From Parelaphostrongylus tenuis (lineage: Eukaryota > Nematoda > Chromadorea > Rhabditida > Metastrongylidae), in NCBI GenBank assembly GCA_019055375.1, contig JAHQIW010000206.1, positions 186,001 through 250,000 on the forward strand: a stretch of DNA of 64,000 bases. The letters are read 5' to 3'. The translations under genes and the position numbers were made by a program. The notes beneath the pieces were generated by a model that did not search any database, was not told the origin of the DNA, and saw nothing but the letters and a program-made list of their open reading frames with translations. Positions 9,622 through 20,490 of the stretch are shown here, piece by piece (position 1 is the first letter of the stretch; each line of letters opens with the position of its first letter).

Positions 9622-12600
9622 GTAGTAGAGTTTTCCAGAGGTGGCAACTGTTGAGGTAATTCCATAGCCAATTTATCCTCAATTCTTTTGTGGCTTTTCA
9701 TCAAAGTTAGCTAAATAGTCTAAACAGAGGATTTAAAACACTTGAGACCGAGACACTCTATCTCAGGAACTACGTTCTAGCCGTGTGATTCCACTACCGT
9801 ACATCGAGCAACATGAAAGGTTAACCCCAAAGAGAAGACGCAAAACCGTCGCATCACTTCTAGGCGACTCTGAGTACTTCGTTTGCAAGGTGGGACACAA
9901 CCCTTTTATTCTGTAATCAGTCCAGTATATGCCATAGCTTCGGCGAAATTCTTTGCGGAGAGGGTTTGGGGAAGGGGGATGGTTCCCTCATTGGAAAAAT
10001 GAGTGAAACACCCTATTTTTTCCTCTCTTCCTCCTCCTCCTCACCACCACCACCGCTATCCGGTAATGGGCGCCCGTGCTGACCTACGTACACCGGACTA
10101 CAGGTGTGGTGATGTGCTCAAATAACCTTCCAGGGGTTGAATTGTTCCACGGAGAGGCACTCGCCGTAGTTATGGCATACGAGCTTGGGTAGTTAAAAAA
10201 AAAACTTGATCGAACAATTGTTATGTCAGTGGTTATCAGTGATGATCAGTTTGAAACTGACTTTTCCTAAGAGAGTTTGAGGGCTTCTAACTCTAACTCA
10301 TACATCGAAATAAGATTTTGACCGTTCTGATTGCCTCAACTCGTATTTGTTTGTCAGTTTTTGGACTTCCTGAATTCTCGTTCTTGCAAGTTATCGGCCT
10401 ATTTCTCAAATCTGCTAGTCGATTTCTCTGTTGCTTCGCTTGTTTTGTGATGGAGTTCACGTTCTTCTACAAGCTTATATATCTCTACTGTCAAAGCAAA
10501 ATTGAATCGATTCATGTTTTCATGAGTTCTGAACGTCAAAAAATGGTAAAAATTAAATGATGTTATGATGTACAAAACGTTGACGTCAGTATGGACTCAA
10601 ACCCGCATTTTTCCCTTTCCCGGGGCGCATGCTTAACCAATTGCATTACCGACAACCGGTATTACCATCGCTCTTTCTACGCCACAATGCATCAGTCTGT
10701 CAGCAACGAACCGTCAACGATTTGGCCTGGTAGTCGATTTCGACATTAAACTCAGTAATACAATTGGTTGAGCAAGCGCCCTCGAAAAGAGTGATTGCGG
10801 GTTCGAGTTCCGCCTGATGTTGATTTCTGCACATCACTCAACGTTATCGGGTATATATACAACATCATACCATCGCTGAAAGCGTTCGAATAAAAAGAAC
10901 TGTGTTTAATAAAAATTCGCAAGAATACTGAGATGCGAACTAAATTTGGAGCCTCTGTTGGTCTTTGAACCCGCGAATGCCCATTTCGGGAGGCTCATTG
11001 CGACATCAAACACAGTAATGCAATTGGTTGAGCAAGCGACCTCGAAAAGAGTGAATTGCGGGTTCGAGTTCCGCCTGATGGTGATGTTTTGCTCATCACT
11101 CAACGTCATTGGGTATATCTATAACATCATACCATCGCTGGAAGCGGTCGAATAAAAAGAACTCTCTATGATAAAAATTCGCAAGAATACTGAGATACGA
11201 ACTGAGTTTGGAGCCTCAGGTGGTCTTCGAACCCGCGAATGCCCTTTTCGGGAGGCTCATCGCCTGCGATTAAAAAATTATACTCACCTATTAAAGTTGA
11301 AACATTGTGGTTTCGACTTCACCTTCAACTCAACTGGGTTCAATTTTCCCATCCCAGATCATTCCCCTAGCGGGTGATTGCTCATAGCGTCAATAAAATA
11401 GAAATATCACTAGAGGAAAACAAAGCAAGGACCTCCGCTGATGTAGTGGATGGCACGTCAGCCCTGGGAAGGGTAATCGCCTGCGACAAGCTTACCTGAG
11501 TTTATGCGTTGTGCTCGTATCTCGGTACTCTTGCGATTGTGATAGGCTGTGTGAAAAATTCATGCCGTTTTTGTTCTTTTGAACGATTTTTACAATGAAA
11601 CTGCATAATTTTGGCACCGTTCTAGTCCTATTTCGTTGCGAACATTTTGATATACAACTTGTTTATGCATGGTTTAGGATGGAGCTCTCATGGGAAGAAA
11701 TTTGTTTGCTACTCGTGCACGAATGACGCGTAGGGGGAAAATGCTAGTGATGCGGCGCGCAAGATTAATGGAGCTTTGGGTTGCATATGATTGCACAAAA
11801 GATGGCTATGAAGTGGTTCGCGAAGTTCAAAACTGGAGTGAACAGTCTGGAGGATCAGTCGCGCTCGGGCCGTCCACAGGAAGCTCCATTAATCTTGCGC
11901 GACGCTTCATTAGCACTTTCCTCTCACGCGTTATTCGTGCATATTGCAGCGATCTTGTTCTCATACAGCTCCATCTTACAGCAAGTTCAGGCAAGTTGTA
12001 TATGAAAATGTTCGCAAGAAAATGCGCAATTAAGCGATACCGAAATCATGCAATTTTGTTGCAAAAATCATATCAGAAAATCCAAGACGGCACGATTTTT
12101 TCACACAACCTATTATTTCAAACCGAACCCTGTCATGAAAAAATTAGGCAGTAAATAAAACTTACAGCATTGAAAAAACCAGCTAGAGAAGCCAAGGAAA
12201 AACCAAGATTTAGCAGGAGAGTGTATCCCAAAGTGAAGACGTATAATCTTATATTTATTAGTAAACTTAGGGGACTAAAGGTTCAACGAAACGATGGACA
12301 TGGGGAACAAAGGCTGAGAGAAACGATTGACTTGGAAGACTAAGAGTTCACCGATTATCGCCTGATTCTAGACCTAAGTAACGTTATCGTAGAGATGAAT
12401 GGTTATTTTGATACGAATGGTCAGCTTTGATAGATAATGGAGTTACACATTTTTCACGCAACTTTCTTTCATTCTGCTTAGATATTGTTATATCGGGACA
12501 TTCCATTGCTATTTGAGATGCACACGTCGTTTCCAATTTTTTATTTGACTTAATATCTTATCGATCAATCTAAATCTTTCTATTTAGCACTGTTTCAAAT

Positions 12601-15600
12601 CGTTCAATCGACGCTATAATATGACTCGCCACATTGACCGTACGCATTGTGGTCGTGTCGTTTTTCGCTGTCCACAATGTCCCGCTGTGTACAAACATTC
12701 TTTTCATTTCGCTGTAAGTCATTCCGATCGCTTTCGACTACTTCATATATGTTCCATAAGTTGAGATATTTTCGACAAATACCATAAAAATCACTCATGG
12801 TCGTGTAGAATGAATAACAGTATGTGAAATGTAGAATGCAGTGCAAAGTATATCTATATAGTATCCACAAAATTGAGGCATTTATCAGGAACTAACCTAA
12901 GAAAGGGCAGGTGTGGCGCAGTGGTTAAAAAGCCCTGTGACATAGCTGCCCGATGGTCTTAGCTCGCACCCGAGTCTCACCAAGCCTTCCATCCCTTGAG
13001 GTCGGTGAACTGGTACCACACCTATCTAGGAGCATGACAGCACTGGCTTGACACATTGGTAGGCCAGTGCGAATCATTTTAAGGCTAGATAGGTATTCAA
13101 GTAGCTGAAACGATGTTTGACGAGGTCGTATATATGACGCATCCCTTAGGAGTTGATTAGCACCGAGAGTTTCAACCTTCATCTTTTACTCGGAAGATTC
13201 TTGGAGGTTGCGAAACTCACCAGAAGTTTTCTGATCTTCGCGCTGCATGCTCATGCGGCCCATTTAACCCTTTAAGGGACTACCGTTGATAGGCACGTGG
13301 CACGTGCATGTCTGAACCTCTCGCTGCCTGCCTACTTCCCCACGAAACGCAACGCCGCCGTTACAGTACTTGAGTGGAATTTGACGTCGCGCGGCTTGGT
13401 GCGAAACGTATCTATACGATTCCAAAGGATGTAAACACAAAACTATTATAGTATGGTTGCTCGTATTGACGAATTCTATAACGCTTACGCTCTTCATTAA
13501 ATCACGCATTATTCCATTCTAGTCAAATGATTTGAGGTCATAACACTGTAATAATATCCGTCTTTGGATGTTAAGGTCACTCAATACGCAAGGGCATTAG
13601 ATTCAAATTCTTTAGCGAGTGCCCCACGAGCAACTTTCCTATCTTTAGTGATGACTGAGGTGCATTCACGCATTTTTTGAGGGTGTTCTCTTACTTCTAG
13701 GAGGCGGCCCAAACTGTCTCTCATGTACATCTTGGTCACTTAACATCTACAAGGCTTCAACTGAATTGACTCAGTAGAAGTAATCAGTATTTTAACTCTT
13801 TCACAACGATGTGACTTCTATAGAAATGCTAAAAGATGGCCGCTTTGAGTATTAACCACCATATTAGCGCATAGTGGTTGCATTTCATCCCACCAAAAAG
13901 TGTCGAAATCAAAAAGTTTCTCCTTGTAGAGTAAGAGTAAGAGTACTTTCTTTAGCACGGTGCCTTCTGATTCTCTGGACCCAGAGCGTATTCTTATCCT
14001 ATCTAATTCCTACAAATTTATCACTTCGACACCAAAGCAGATCTCGGAGAGCTTTATTCTTATATCCTTTATCGAACATTGGTCATTTCACGTGGCCTGA
14101 AATTATGTTGAGTTTCTCTTAACAAATTCACGATCACAGTCAAGTTCGAGTGGCTCTCGAAATTCAAACCATGTCATCGACGCAAAAGCAAAAGCGAATT
14201 GAATTTGGTACTTATTTGCTAATCAGTAAGCGATGAGGAATCGATCGAGATGCAGTAAACTGAATTATTCAGATCGTCGTTGACCGTTCGGCTCAAAAAG
14301 TTAGCAAATGACTCAAATAGGCCTTAAGGGTTTCAAAAATGCTTTTGAAGTGCCATATGTACCGAAATCTGAGCATAAGTGTTATTTTATAAATATGGAC
14401 AATGCAGCTTTCAGACGGTCGCCATTATGTTAATGAAGGTGCGCAAGAAAATGTTGATTGGTGATCTGCCCATCTAGGTTTTTGAATGTGAATTAAATAT
14501 TGTTAATTTACTTTTTTGCCGACGATCTACTACAATATGAAATTATTTTATCTGAAAATTCTTAGGACCATCTACGAGCACATGAAGATGAGCCTCAGTT
14601 TTTTTGCGATATTTGCGCAAAACGTTTCACTTCGCGTAATCAGCTGAGGAGCCATCGCAGAAGAAATTGTGAGGATTCCATTGCAGTAAAACGTCCAACT
14701 AGCAGTCGTAGATCTAGACAGTACGAGCCCCAACACAGAGGACTTTCTGCTGGTATGTTTTCTAGTAATGCTTTATGTTGTGCATACTTCGTAATCAGTG
14801 ATTTTTCTTTCTCAATGATTTGAAGTTGGAGGGGATGAGAAAAAAATGATAATCGCGTGTAAGAAATCAAATCTTTTCAACGTTTTCGGTACAACGTGCG
14901 CACCGCGTCTCGGCTTACTGCGACTTGCTGTAATGGGTGCCCTCCCCGATATAAATTAAGCATTTATCACTTGTTTGGTTATTCTTATTTTGTTTACTCG
15001 ATTATTTTTACAGTATCTTCTACCAGCAGTTATACAACACTCTGCGAATATTTAATTTTATTAACGATGCGTTGTAACGTAGCAGAAATGGTGAGCAAAA
15101 CGGGCGTCAGTATTGCAACGGGTTAGAGCACGCGCTGTCGAATAGAGTGGTGTGTGGGGTCGAATTCCGCCTGACGCGAAAGTTTTGCACATCACTTTAC
15201 ATCAGTTGGTATATTTGTAACATCATACAGCTGCTAGAGACGGTTAAATAAAAAGGAATTCATTTGATCGTGACACATTTCAGTGTCTTTGAGATGAGCT
15301 GTGGTTTTTTTGATGAAGGTACATACTGAATGCATGTCAATTTGACATTTCCACGCTTTGAAGAAGCCGAAAGCGATTGCGATTAAATTGTCTAATAACA
15401 GCTAGTGCTTGCTAATGGGAAAATAATGGATTCTGGAATAAAAGTAGAATGAAGGAATAAGAGTATAAAAAGAGTTTGAGTAAAACTAATCGCATATTCC
15501 ACTCTCTTAAAAGTAGAACTTCAGAGTTTATACTGTGCTGCTAAACTTTCCTTTGATTATCGTTTGCGGGTATCACCTTTTAGCGAAAAATTCTTTCTTT

Positions 15601-15674
15601 TTTCACTTTTCTCAGGTACTCCAACTTCTATTGGCAAATTGCACATACCATATGACTTTCCTGTGGTTTTATAA
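9564..15674 (+). CDS. C2H2 zinc-finger protein gene (5' end not found)
   Basis: Four exons (9767-9889, 12588-12713, 14566-14752, 15616-15674) join in phase into 164 residues ending in a stop; an upstream exon (9564-9621) is tentative. The joined product has three C2H2-type fingers. The first is C-x2-C-x12-H-x4-H, the second is C-x2-C-x12-H-x3-H, and the third is C-x2-C-x12-H-x5-C. The first two are each split by an intron, and the cysteines and histidines fall into register only after splicing, which strongly supports the model. A basic PKRRRK stretch before the first finger may be a nuclear localisation signal. Expected role: nuclear DNA- or RNA-binding regulator. The short tail is basic and Ser/Arg-rich. 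The start codon and any further upstream exons were not found, and I cannot name the family member. Confidence 0.82.
9767..9889 (+). CDS. Zinc-finger gene exon with first half of finger 1
   Basis: 41 codons after acceptor CTATCTCAG, ending at donor AAG|GTGGGA. It contains PKRRRK and ends in EYFVCK, the first zinc-binding cysteine of finger 1. The next exon begins with the partner cysteine (HCFKSF), giving F-V-C-K-H-C across the junction. Confidence 0.8.
10020..10190. other. GC-richer intronic patch
   Basis: A (CTC)n/(CAC)n run followed by about 120 bp of higher GC content lies in the first large intron of the zinc-finger gene. No frame or RNA fold was recognised. It could be a regulatory element or an unannotated alternative exon. 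Confidence 0.3.
10558..10880. mobile_element. tRNA-like foldback element, diverged
   Basis: The left arm on the minus strand (GACTCAAACCCGCATTTTTC) and the right arm on the plus strand (ATTGCGGGTTCGAGTTCCGC) carry opposed B-box-like motifs. The outer flanks (GATGTACAAAACGTTGACG and its inverse) match the other foldbacks of this family. Confidence 0.65.
10741..11265. repeat. Two-copy tandem duplication, period 260 bp
   Basis: The segment starting CGACATTAAACTCAGTAAT at 10741 recurs as CGACATCAAACACAGTAAT at 11001. The two copies match down to GGTCTTTGAACCCGCGAATG and GGGAGGCTCAT. The unit contains the right arm of the tRNA-like foldback. Confidence 0.85.
11549..12107. mobile_element. Mariner-derived foldback with a transposase fragment
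   Basis: The ends are long inverted repeats (TGTGTGAAAAATTCATGCCG at the left and its diverged inverse at the right, both reaching TTGCGAACATTTTGATATAC). In the centre a plus-strand frame reads WFAKFKTGVNSLEDQSRSGR, which matches the helix-turn-helix and following linker typical of mariner transposases. The rest of the enzyme is absent, so this is a non-autonomous derivative in the zinc-finger gene intron. A sister copy is at 29862. Confidence 0.75.
12588..12713 (+). CDS. Zinc-finger gene exon: rest of finger 1, first half of finger 2
   Basis: 42 codons between acceptor TCTATTTAG and donor GCT|GTAAGT. It holds HCFKSFNRRYNMTRH...RTH, completing finger 1 (C-x12-H-x4-H), then FRCPQCPAVYKHSFHFA, the start of finger 2. 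Confidence 0.9.
12905..13195 (+). mobile_element. tRNA-derived SINE, diverged
   Basis: Head GGTGTGGCGCAGTGGTTAAA with a weak B-box, body with CTCACCAAGCCTTCCATCCC, and 3' part ending ATCCCTTAGGAGTTGATTAG. Lies in a zinc-finger gene intron. Confidence 0.75.
13262..13330. repeat. Terminal fragment of a TTAA-type MITE
   Basis: TTTAACCCTTTAAGGGACTA resembles the terminus of the elements at 31139 and 46561. Confidence 0.4.
14566..14752 (+). CDS. Zinc-finger gene exon: rest of finger 2, finger 3
   Basis: Starts after acceptor AAATTCTTAG with DHLRAHEDE, supplying the two histidines of finger 2. FFCDICAKRFTSRNQLRSHR and RRNC follow (finger 3, with a terminal Cys replacing His), then a Ser/Arg-rich stretch. 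Ends in phase 1 at TG|GTATGT. Confidence 0.9.
15068..15250 (+). mobile_element. Single arm of a tRNA-like foldback
   Basis: GGGCGTCAGTATTGCAACGG plus GGGGTCGAATTCCGCCTGACGC has the acceptor-like pair and B-box of the family, followed by the usual outer flank (GTTTTGCACATCACTTTACATC). The opposing arm is missing. Confidence 0.6.
15616..15674 (+). CDS. Zinc-finger gene last coding exon
   Basis: After acceptor CTTTTCTCAG the phase-1 frame reads GTPTSIGKLHIPYDFPVVL and stops at TAA (15672-15674). Confidence 0.75.
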
Positions 15675-15679
15675 ACAGT

Positions 15680-16710
15680 GAGTCAATTTTTCACTTCTTG
15701 ATGTATCTGCTGACTATTAGGATTATCGTTCAGGATGAAGATTGCCAAATACTTTAAGGAAAAGTAAAGATCTTCCCATTATTCGGAGAAATTTGAGAAT
15801 TTTGCCCTAAAATTTCTTGAAACTGTCCTTGATTTGAACCATAGGCATTAACGGTGCAGAAATTCGGAACAATTGTCGAATTTGGTAATTTATCAATCTG
15901 TTGCTGTGTTCTTCTTAGCAATAAAATGCTCATGTAACGACTCGGAAATATACTTCCATATTTTTCTTCATTCATGATTTTTACACTTGATGTCACACCT
16001 GCGGTGATGAACTCTACCAGATTCACTTAATCGGTCAACTTATTTGAAATTTAGTTCATCACCTAATTCTATGAAGAGCGTCACTCATATATATATCTTT
16101 GTTAGTACATTTTCATCATTTCATGTAGCATTCAACTTTTTTGTCAATATACATGGGATTTAATTTATCACAAAGCTGTGTGAAGAGCATCAAATCTATT
16201 GACTAGGTGATACTTTCTTATGCAATATTCTATTCCACATCTTTTTTTTTTCTCATGTACTATAATAGAGATATTTATATTTACCACTGTTCACTTACTT
16301 GATACTTGGATAGCCCATTTTCTAGAGTGATGTGGACCCAGAAACATTTTCCATTTCTTTCTCCCTTTCTATCTTCGCCTACGGTGATATCCTTCGAGTC
16401 TACTGACATGTGAAAATTATATAGCTGCGACTCTGCTGATTGGCTTTGCGTACAAAAAAGGCCGTCCGTGCAGGTTTTAGTTCCAAAGGACGCTTGCATC
16501 TTTTCGTAGTCCACCATATAATTCTCATAGCATGTGTAGTGAATAGTTTGCTAGTTGTAAAGAGATCTTAGAGTCAGTTTTCGGCACCGATTACCATTAG
16601 CCTCAAGTAGAATGCTCAACTTCGTGCGAATCTATCGCGCGGGATATTTTGACGTCTCTAGCGAGCACTTTTTATTGAAATTAATCAGACTCTTACATGC
16701 AGTAATAATA
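15680..16710. other. No gene seen
   Basis: AT-rich; short minus-strand frames at 15754-16026 and 16281-16517 have no recognisable domain or paired splice sites. Confidence 0.45.
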
Positions 16711-16726
16711 ATAACCTTGGTAATAA

Positions 16727-16841
16727 AAGCTAAAGGATAAAGCTATCGGCGTTGATCAATCCCTGAGGGATGCGCCATGCATTCGACTTCAATTTTTAAC
16801 TTCGTTTGAGGTGATTGAATGCATATCTGGCCTTTACATTG
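16727..16841 (-). mobile_element. 5'-truncated SINE with 13-bp TSD
   Basis: Only the 3' part of the SINE is present: tail, CTCGGCGTTGATC-type segment, and body as far as GCATATCTGGCCTTTACA. It is flanked by a direct repeat of ACCTTGGTAATAA (16714-16726 and 16842-16854). Truncation at the 5' end together with a target-site duplication is the signature of target-primed reverse transcription. Confidence 0.9.
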
Positions 16842-17219
16842 ACCTTGGTAATAACAATCGTAAAATTCATAATTTATGAATAACCATGTACCATTACCAA
16901 AGTAAGCGAATATTTGATAATATGGTCAACAAGTTAGAATGAGGTGATGTGTGCGAGTATTATGTAGAAGACAGCAGTACGGTAGAGGATGGACATTTAA
17001 GACGCGTGTGTGGTAAAGGTTCAGGGGTTTTTGTTGTGTTGCAGTGGAGACGAGCGCAAAGTTCACTCCTTTATATCGAATATACCAAACAATAAGGTGG
17101 AACGAAATAATGTGGTAGAACCAAAAACGAACCTAAAATATACATTAAATAGAATATTATAAAACAATAACACATAACATGATAATGCTCCGCCTGAACA
17201 GTGATACAATCACATAACA

Positions 17220-17560
17220 TGGGAATGGCGCCCTTAGTCTAAATGCCGGAGCTTGACTAGGCGGCGAACCTTGGGTGCAGTTATGATTGCCCCGGGAATG
17301 AAACAAAACACCGGTGGGTGTGGGAGCCAGTGGGTGCCGCAAACCTGGTCTATGTACATGGGCTGGAACCCATCTTCCCGGTGGCGGGTCAGTCAGAGCG
17401 TACACGGGTTAACCCGCCGCCGTCGTCGACAGGTCGTCGACATGGTGCCCCCGGCCGCCGAGTAATGCACGAAAGAAGCAAGAAGAGAAAACTCCTGAAT
17501 CCTTTTGTTCCCGTAGAACGTGACCGCCGCTAATGCTTGAGTGGTCTGAACCCGTCCTGC
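17220..17560. other. GC-rich island with overlapping open frames, unassigned
   Basis: Composition jumps to clearly GC-rich in otherwise AT-rich DNA. Frames are open on both strands, and the most protein-like is minus 17370-17240 (QPMYIDQVCGTHWLPHPPVF, then APKVRRLVKLRHLD and stop). No start, splice partner or family could be assigned. It may be part of the same decayed element as the downstream retrotransposon remnant, or an inserted foreign or duplicated exon. Confidence 0.35.
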
Positions 17561-17717
17561 AAAAAAAAAGAAAGAGAAAGAAAAAGAGAATGACCTGTAA
17601 TTGACATTTAGGTAAAGCGTATAACTAATGATCAAGAGCGAATTGTAAGAAAAGACGAAAAAAGAAGCAAGAAAGTAGAACATATAAAGATATATGTCTT
17701 TTGAATTGCGGAATTGT

Positions 17718-17731
17718 GGGGGGGGGGGGGG
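17718..17731. repeat. Poly-G tract
   Basis: About 14 consecutive G residues. The length may be a sequencing estimate. Confidence 0.8.
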
Positions 17732-18050
17732 ACTAATGGGAGGTTTGCCCCTAGCTGAGGTGGTCTGCGAGTTAGTGCAAAAGCGAATCATTATTTGAGC
17801 TGTATGATAATCCCCAGTTGGACCCGTCCTATATGTGCCACGACTGATCCGGGGGTTTAATATGAATAATGCCAAACTGAGGTTGTTCTATTATTTTAAT
17901 TTGGTTTGATTACGAAATGCAGTTAGGCTTTGTAGTTTACATGTCTTCTCGGACGGAAATTATAGTTTCTGAATTGTGCTCCGGTCTCTGTTGACTTTTG
18001 TATGAAGGAAATGTTACCTGATGTATTTGTGCTTTTATCGCATTGTGAAG

Positions 18051-18470
18051 CTATCGCTTCTGGCTGACCAGCTGTTGTAGACAGTCTAGCCCTCCAACAG
18101 ATTTTACAGTGGATATATCCAAAACCCGCTTTCCGGACACGTTTGAATTGGAGGATGATGCTGAATCGGCAGCATTCGGTGGCGGTAGAATAACAAGACC
18201 CATTTCTGATGGAAGCATAATAGTTGGCTTTGTTGATGGAATGAGATTCCCTAGCTTTTTACACAAGATCTGTGTTTTCCGATGTTTCGCACCACGAACA
18301 TGGGCATTGTAAGTGCCTTGGCCGGTACAGGTGACATTGTAAAGATCGCAACGGAATGACACCTTGCTTTTTGACAGACTTGGATTGTTTTCTCCTTCCG
18401 CTAGAGCTTTCTTCTTCTCATGACGTTGACCCTCCAAATATTCTTTATCATGTTTTTGCTTAGGTTGTGG
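18051..18470 (-). pseudogene. ZFR-like zinc finger RNA-binding protein fragment
   Basis: The minus-strand frame (open back to 18605) contains EYLEGQRHEKKKAL, then FRCDLYNVTCTGQGTYNAHV, RGAKHRKTQILCKKLG and NLIPSTKPT, which follow the second and third U1-like C2H2 fingers and the following linker of ZFR proteins, ending near a KSVGG motif. The first half of the second-finger region (C-x2-C) is missing, its histidine reads Tyr, and the second cysteine of the next finger is Tyr (CDLY), so zinc binding is lost. The DZF domain of ZFR is absent. No intron interrupts the two finger regions, so a retrocopy or duplicated fragment is likely. Confidence 0.7.
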
Positions 18471-18719
18471 CCTTAAGTGGCTCTTTTTTGATTTTGGTCT
18501 AAGCACCACTTTAGTGGTGCCGGTGTGTACCTTATCATCAGTTGATGCGTGATGTTGAACAAGAGGAGTATTGATCTGTCCTTTAGAGTAAAACAATGTT
18601 CCCATTCGGCTAAGTCGTTGTCATACTTGTCATTACTCTAGGACATTTGTTGTTCTTTTTCTGATTGCTGTAGTCCTAGCAGTAGGTTGAGGTCTTTATG
18701 GTGTGACTGTGACGTCTTT

Positions 18720-19215
18720 TGGGGTTTACCGGTCGGTAAGTATCCAAGAGTTGTTGGGAGTGAATAAAGACCTGATCGTAATCGAATGAGAGGGTTATCT
18801 GTTTTCATCAAGTCCAGAGTTGATCATATCCGAGAAGGATGGAGGGTTAAATGGGATGTTGATTTTGGTTAATTTCAATTTGAATACCATTCTCGCGTAT
18901 GAACTTCAAATGTTCAAGAGTCATATTTGGTCTTAATATACTGTTGTGGGTGTACAAAGTTAGAGGAATTCGATAACCATCCTTGTCCCACGCGTCCAAA
19001 TAGATCTTTTTTGACCAATGTTCTTGTACAGTTTGGGTGCCGAACGTGTTAAGGCTTAAATTAACTTCCTCTATTACTTGTGGATCAAATCCTTTCGCAA
19101 GTTTCTCATCGATGAAGGATAATTCGTCCACCCGAATCCAATAAGAAATGCATTTTTTGTAAGCGCTTTCTCCTTGAATTTAGCACTGTGATCTGACCTC
19201 TGGGCAGCAATGAAT
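18720..19215 (-). pseudogene. BEL/Pao retrotransposon remnant: aspartic protease / DUF1758 region
   Basis: On the minus strand: GQITVLNS...LLDSG (the protease DSG motif, about 19190-19140), then after a frameshift ELSFIDEKLAKGF, VNLSLNTFGTQTVQE and IYLDAWDKDGY, then PSILLGYDQLW after a stop, and, in another frame, SGLYSLPTTLGYLPTGK. This order is that of the DUF1758 peptidase region of nematode BEL/Pao Pol polyproteins. Frameshifts and stops show it is dead. No LTR pair was recognised, and the ZFR-like fragment lies immediately downstream. Confidence 0.75.
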
Positions 19216-20131
19216 TAAGGTTTGGTGACCGACTCTGATTATGTTTTCGCGTGAGTGGGCCCTTTTTGTTGATGTCCATTTCCTAATCCGAAGCTAACAA
19301 GACGACGAGAGAAGCCATAGATTCGACGCATCTTTGATGGTGGTTCCCCCAAGTTCATGCTTGTTGTCGAATTTTCTCTCCGTGAGGATTTCGTGTCCAA
19401 TTTAGACCAAGACCATTTATACGCATTCTACTAGCGCTGCTATCAGACTTTGATGAGGAGATGGAGCACTACGCTTTTTTGAAGGTGCATTGACTATACT
19501 CATCTAGCTGGCACCATTTGAAGAAGATAGACGTCGTGTTTCCAAACTAAAACGATGAACAACTGGTGTAACACTGCTGTGTTTCTTCTCAACTTCACGA
19601 TAAAACCTTTTCGTGTACAGCTCGATGACTTGGTAATCGCATAAGCAGTAAGGTCGGGTTATACTGGACCGTTGAAGAATTACTGGATCTGCCGACAAAA
19701 CGCTGAGGTGATGTACGCACCTCAACTACCAGTGTTGTTGCATCACGCGTGACATGTATTTTGATATCGATCGAACCTGATGGAGTTAAGACCTCGTCTT
19801 CAACGTTGACGCATGCTGGAATCGCCGCCATCCGGAGAGAAAACTTATTGATGACATAAAAACCCATGTTACGTATTTCTCCTTCTAGAACTTGGTAAAT
19901 GTTGATGAATAGAAATTATGAGCCGGTTTGAATGGCAGGAAGATCAGATGACAAATAGACGAGAATAACAGTGGAGTGAACTTCAAGACAATGCAAGCGT
20001 CCTCTCGGACGACCACCCAAACGATGAGTGGACGTGTTTGTGACCAATCTGCTGACGCCCTTGGCAACGAGTTTAGGGTCACGGAATTGAGCTCGCATGT
20101 GTCATCATGCTCGAAACGGGCCATCATTTTG
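19216..20131. other. Unassigned, possibly more of the retroelement
   Basis: Overlapping minus-strand frames (19504-19867 and 19885-20199) have fairly even composition and stretches such as VEDEVLTPSGSIDIKI, but I could not match them to gag or to any family. Confidence 0.3.
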
Positions 20132-20490
20132 GACGACAGTTGAGTGAGAGAAACAAATAGAAACTGTGCTGGGGCTTGCACTACCTGAAGACGGGCCATT
20201 CAAGTAAAGTTAGCTGTTAAACTTACTCAGTCCGTTCTAAACGGATCCGGGATCCAATAGTACCATCTGATTGCTGGCATCGAGATCCATCTAAAATTGC
20301 TCTCATCTTGGCTGAAAGGTTCAAAAGGGCGCAGAAAATTCATGTTGGATATTACACGGCTATGCTCTATCATAGTATAACACCTTCATATCTATTTTAC
20401 GTCATTACTCAGTCCGTTCTAAACGGATCCGGGAATAGGTGCTGGGGTTCGCACAACCAGTGAAGACGTACCATCGAAGTATCTAAGTAA
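20132..20490 (+). repeat. Duplicated exon-like blocks
   Basis: The block CTCAGTCCGTTCTAAACGGA plus TCCGGGA occurs twice (20226 and 20408). In the second copy it continues into GAGVRTTSEDVPSKYLS followed by GTAAGT. The block at 20132-20222 (GACGACAGTTGAGTGAGAGA ... AAGTTAGCTGTT) recurs at 23009-23100. CTCAG before the block looks like a splice acceptor. These seem to be decayed duplicates of an exon related to 791-1010. Confidence 0.55.

Noticed and set aside
11690..12154. 154-codon plus-strand frame
   Set aside because: A shadow of the mariner foldback; the true transposase-like frame is the shorter one at 11781.
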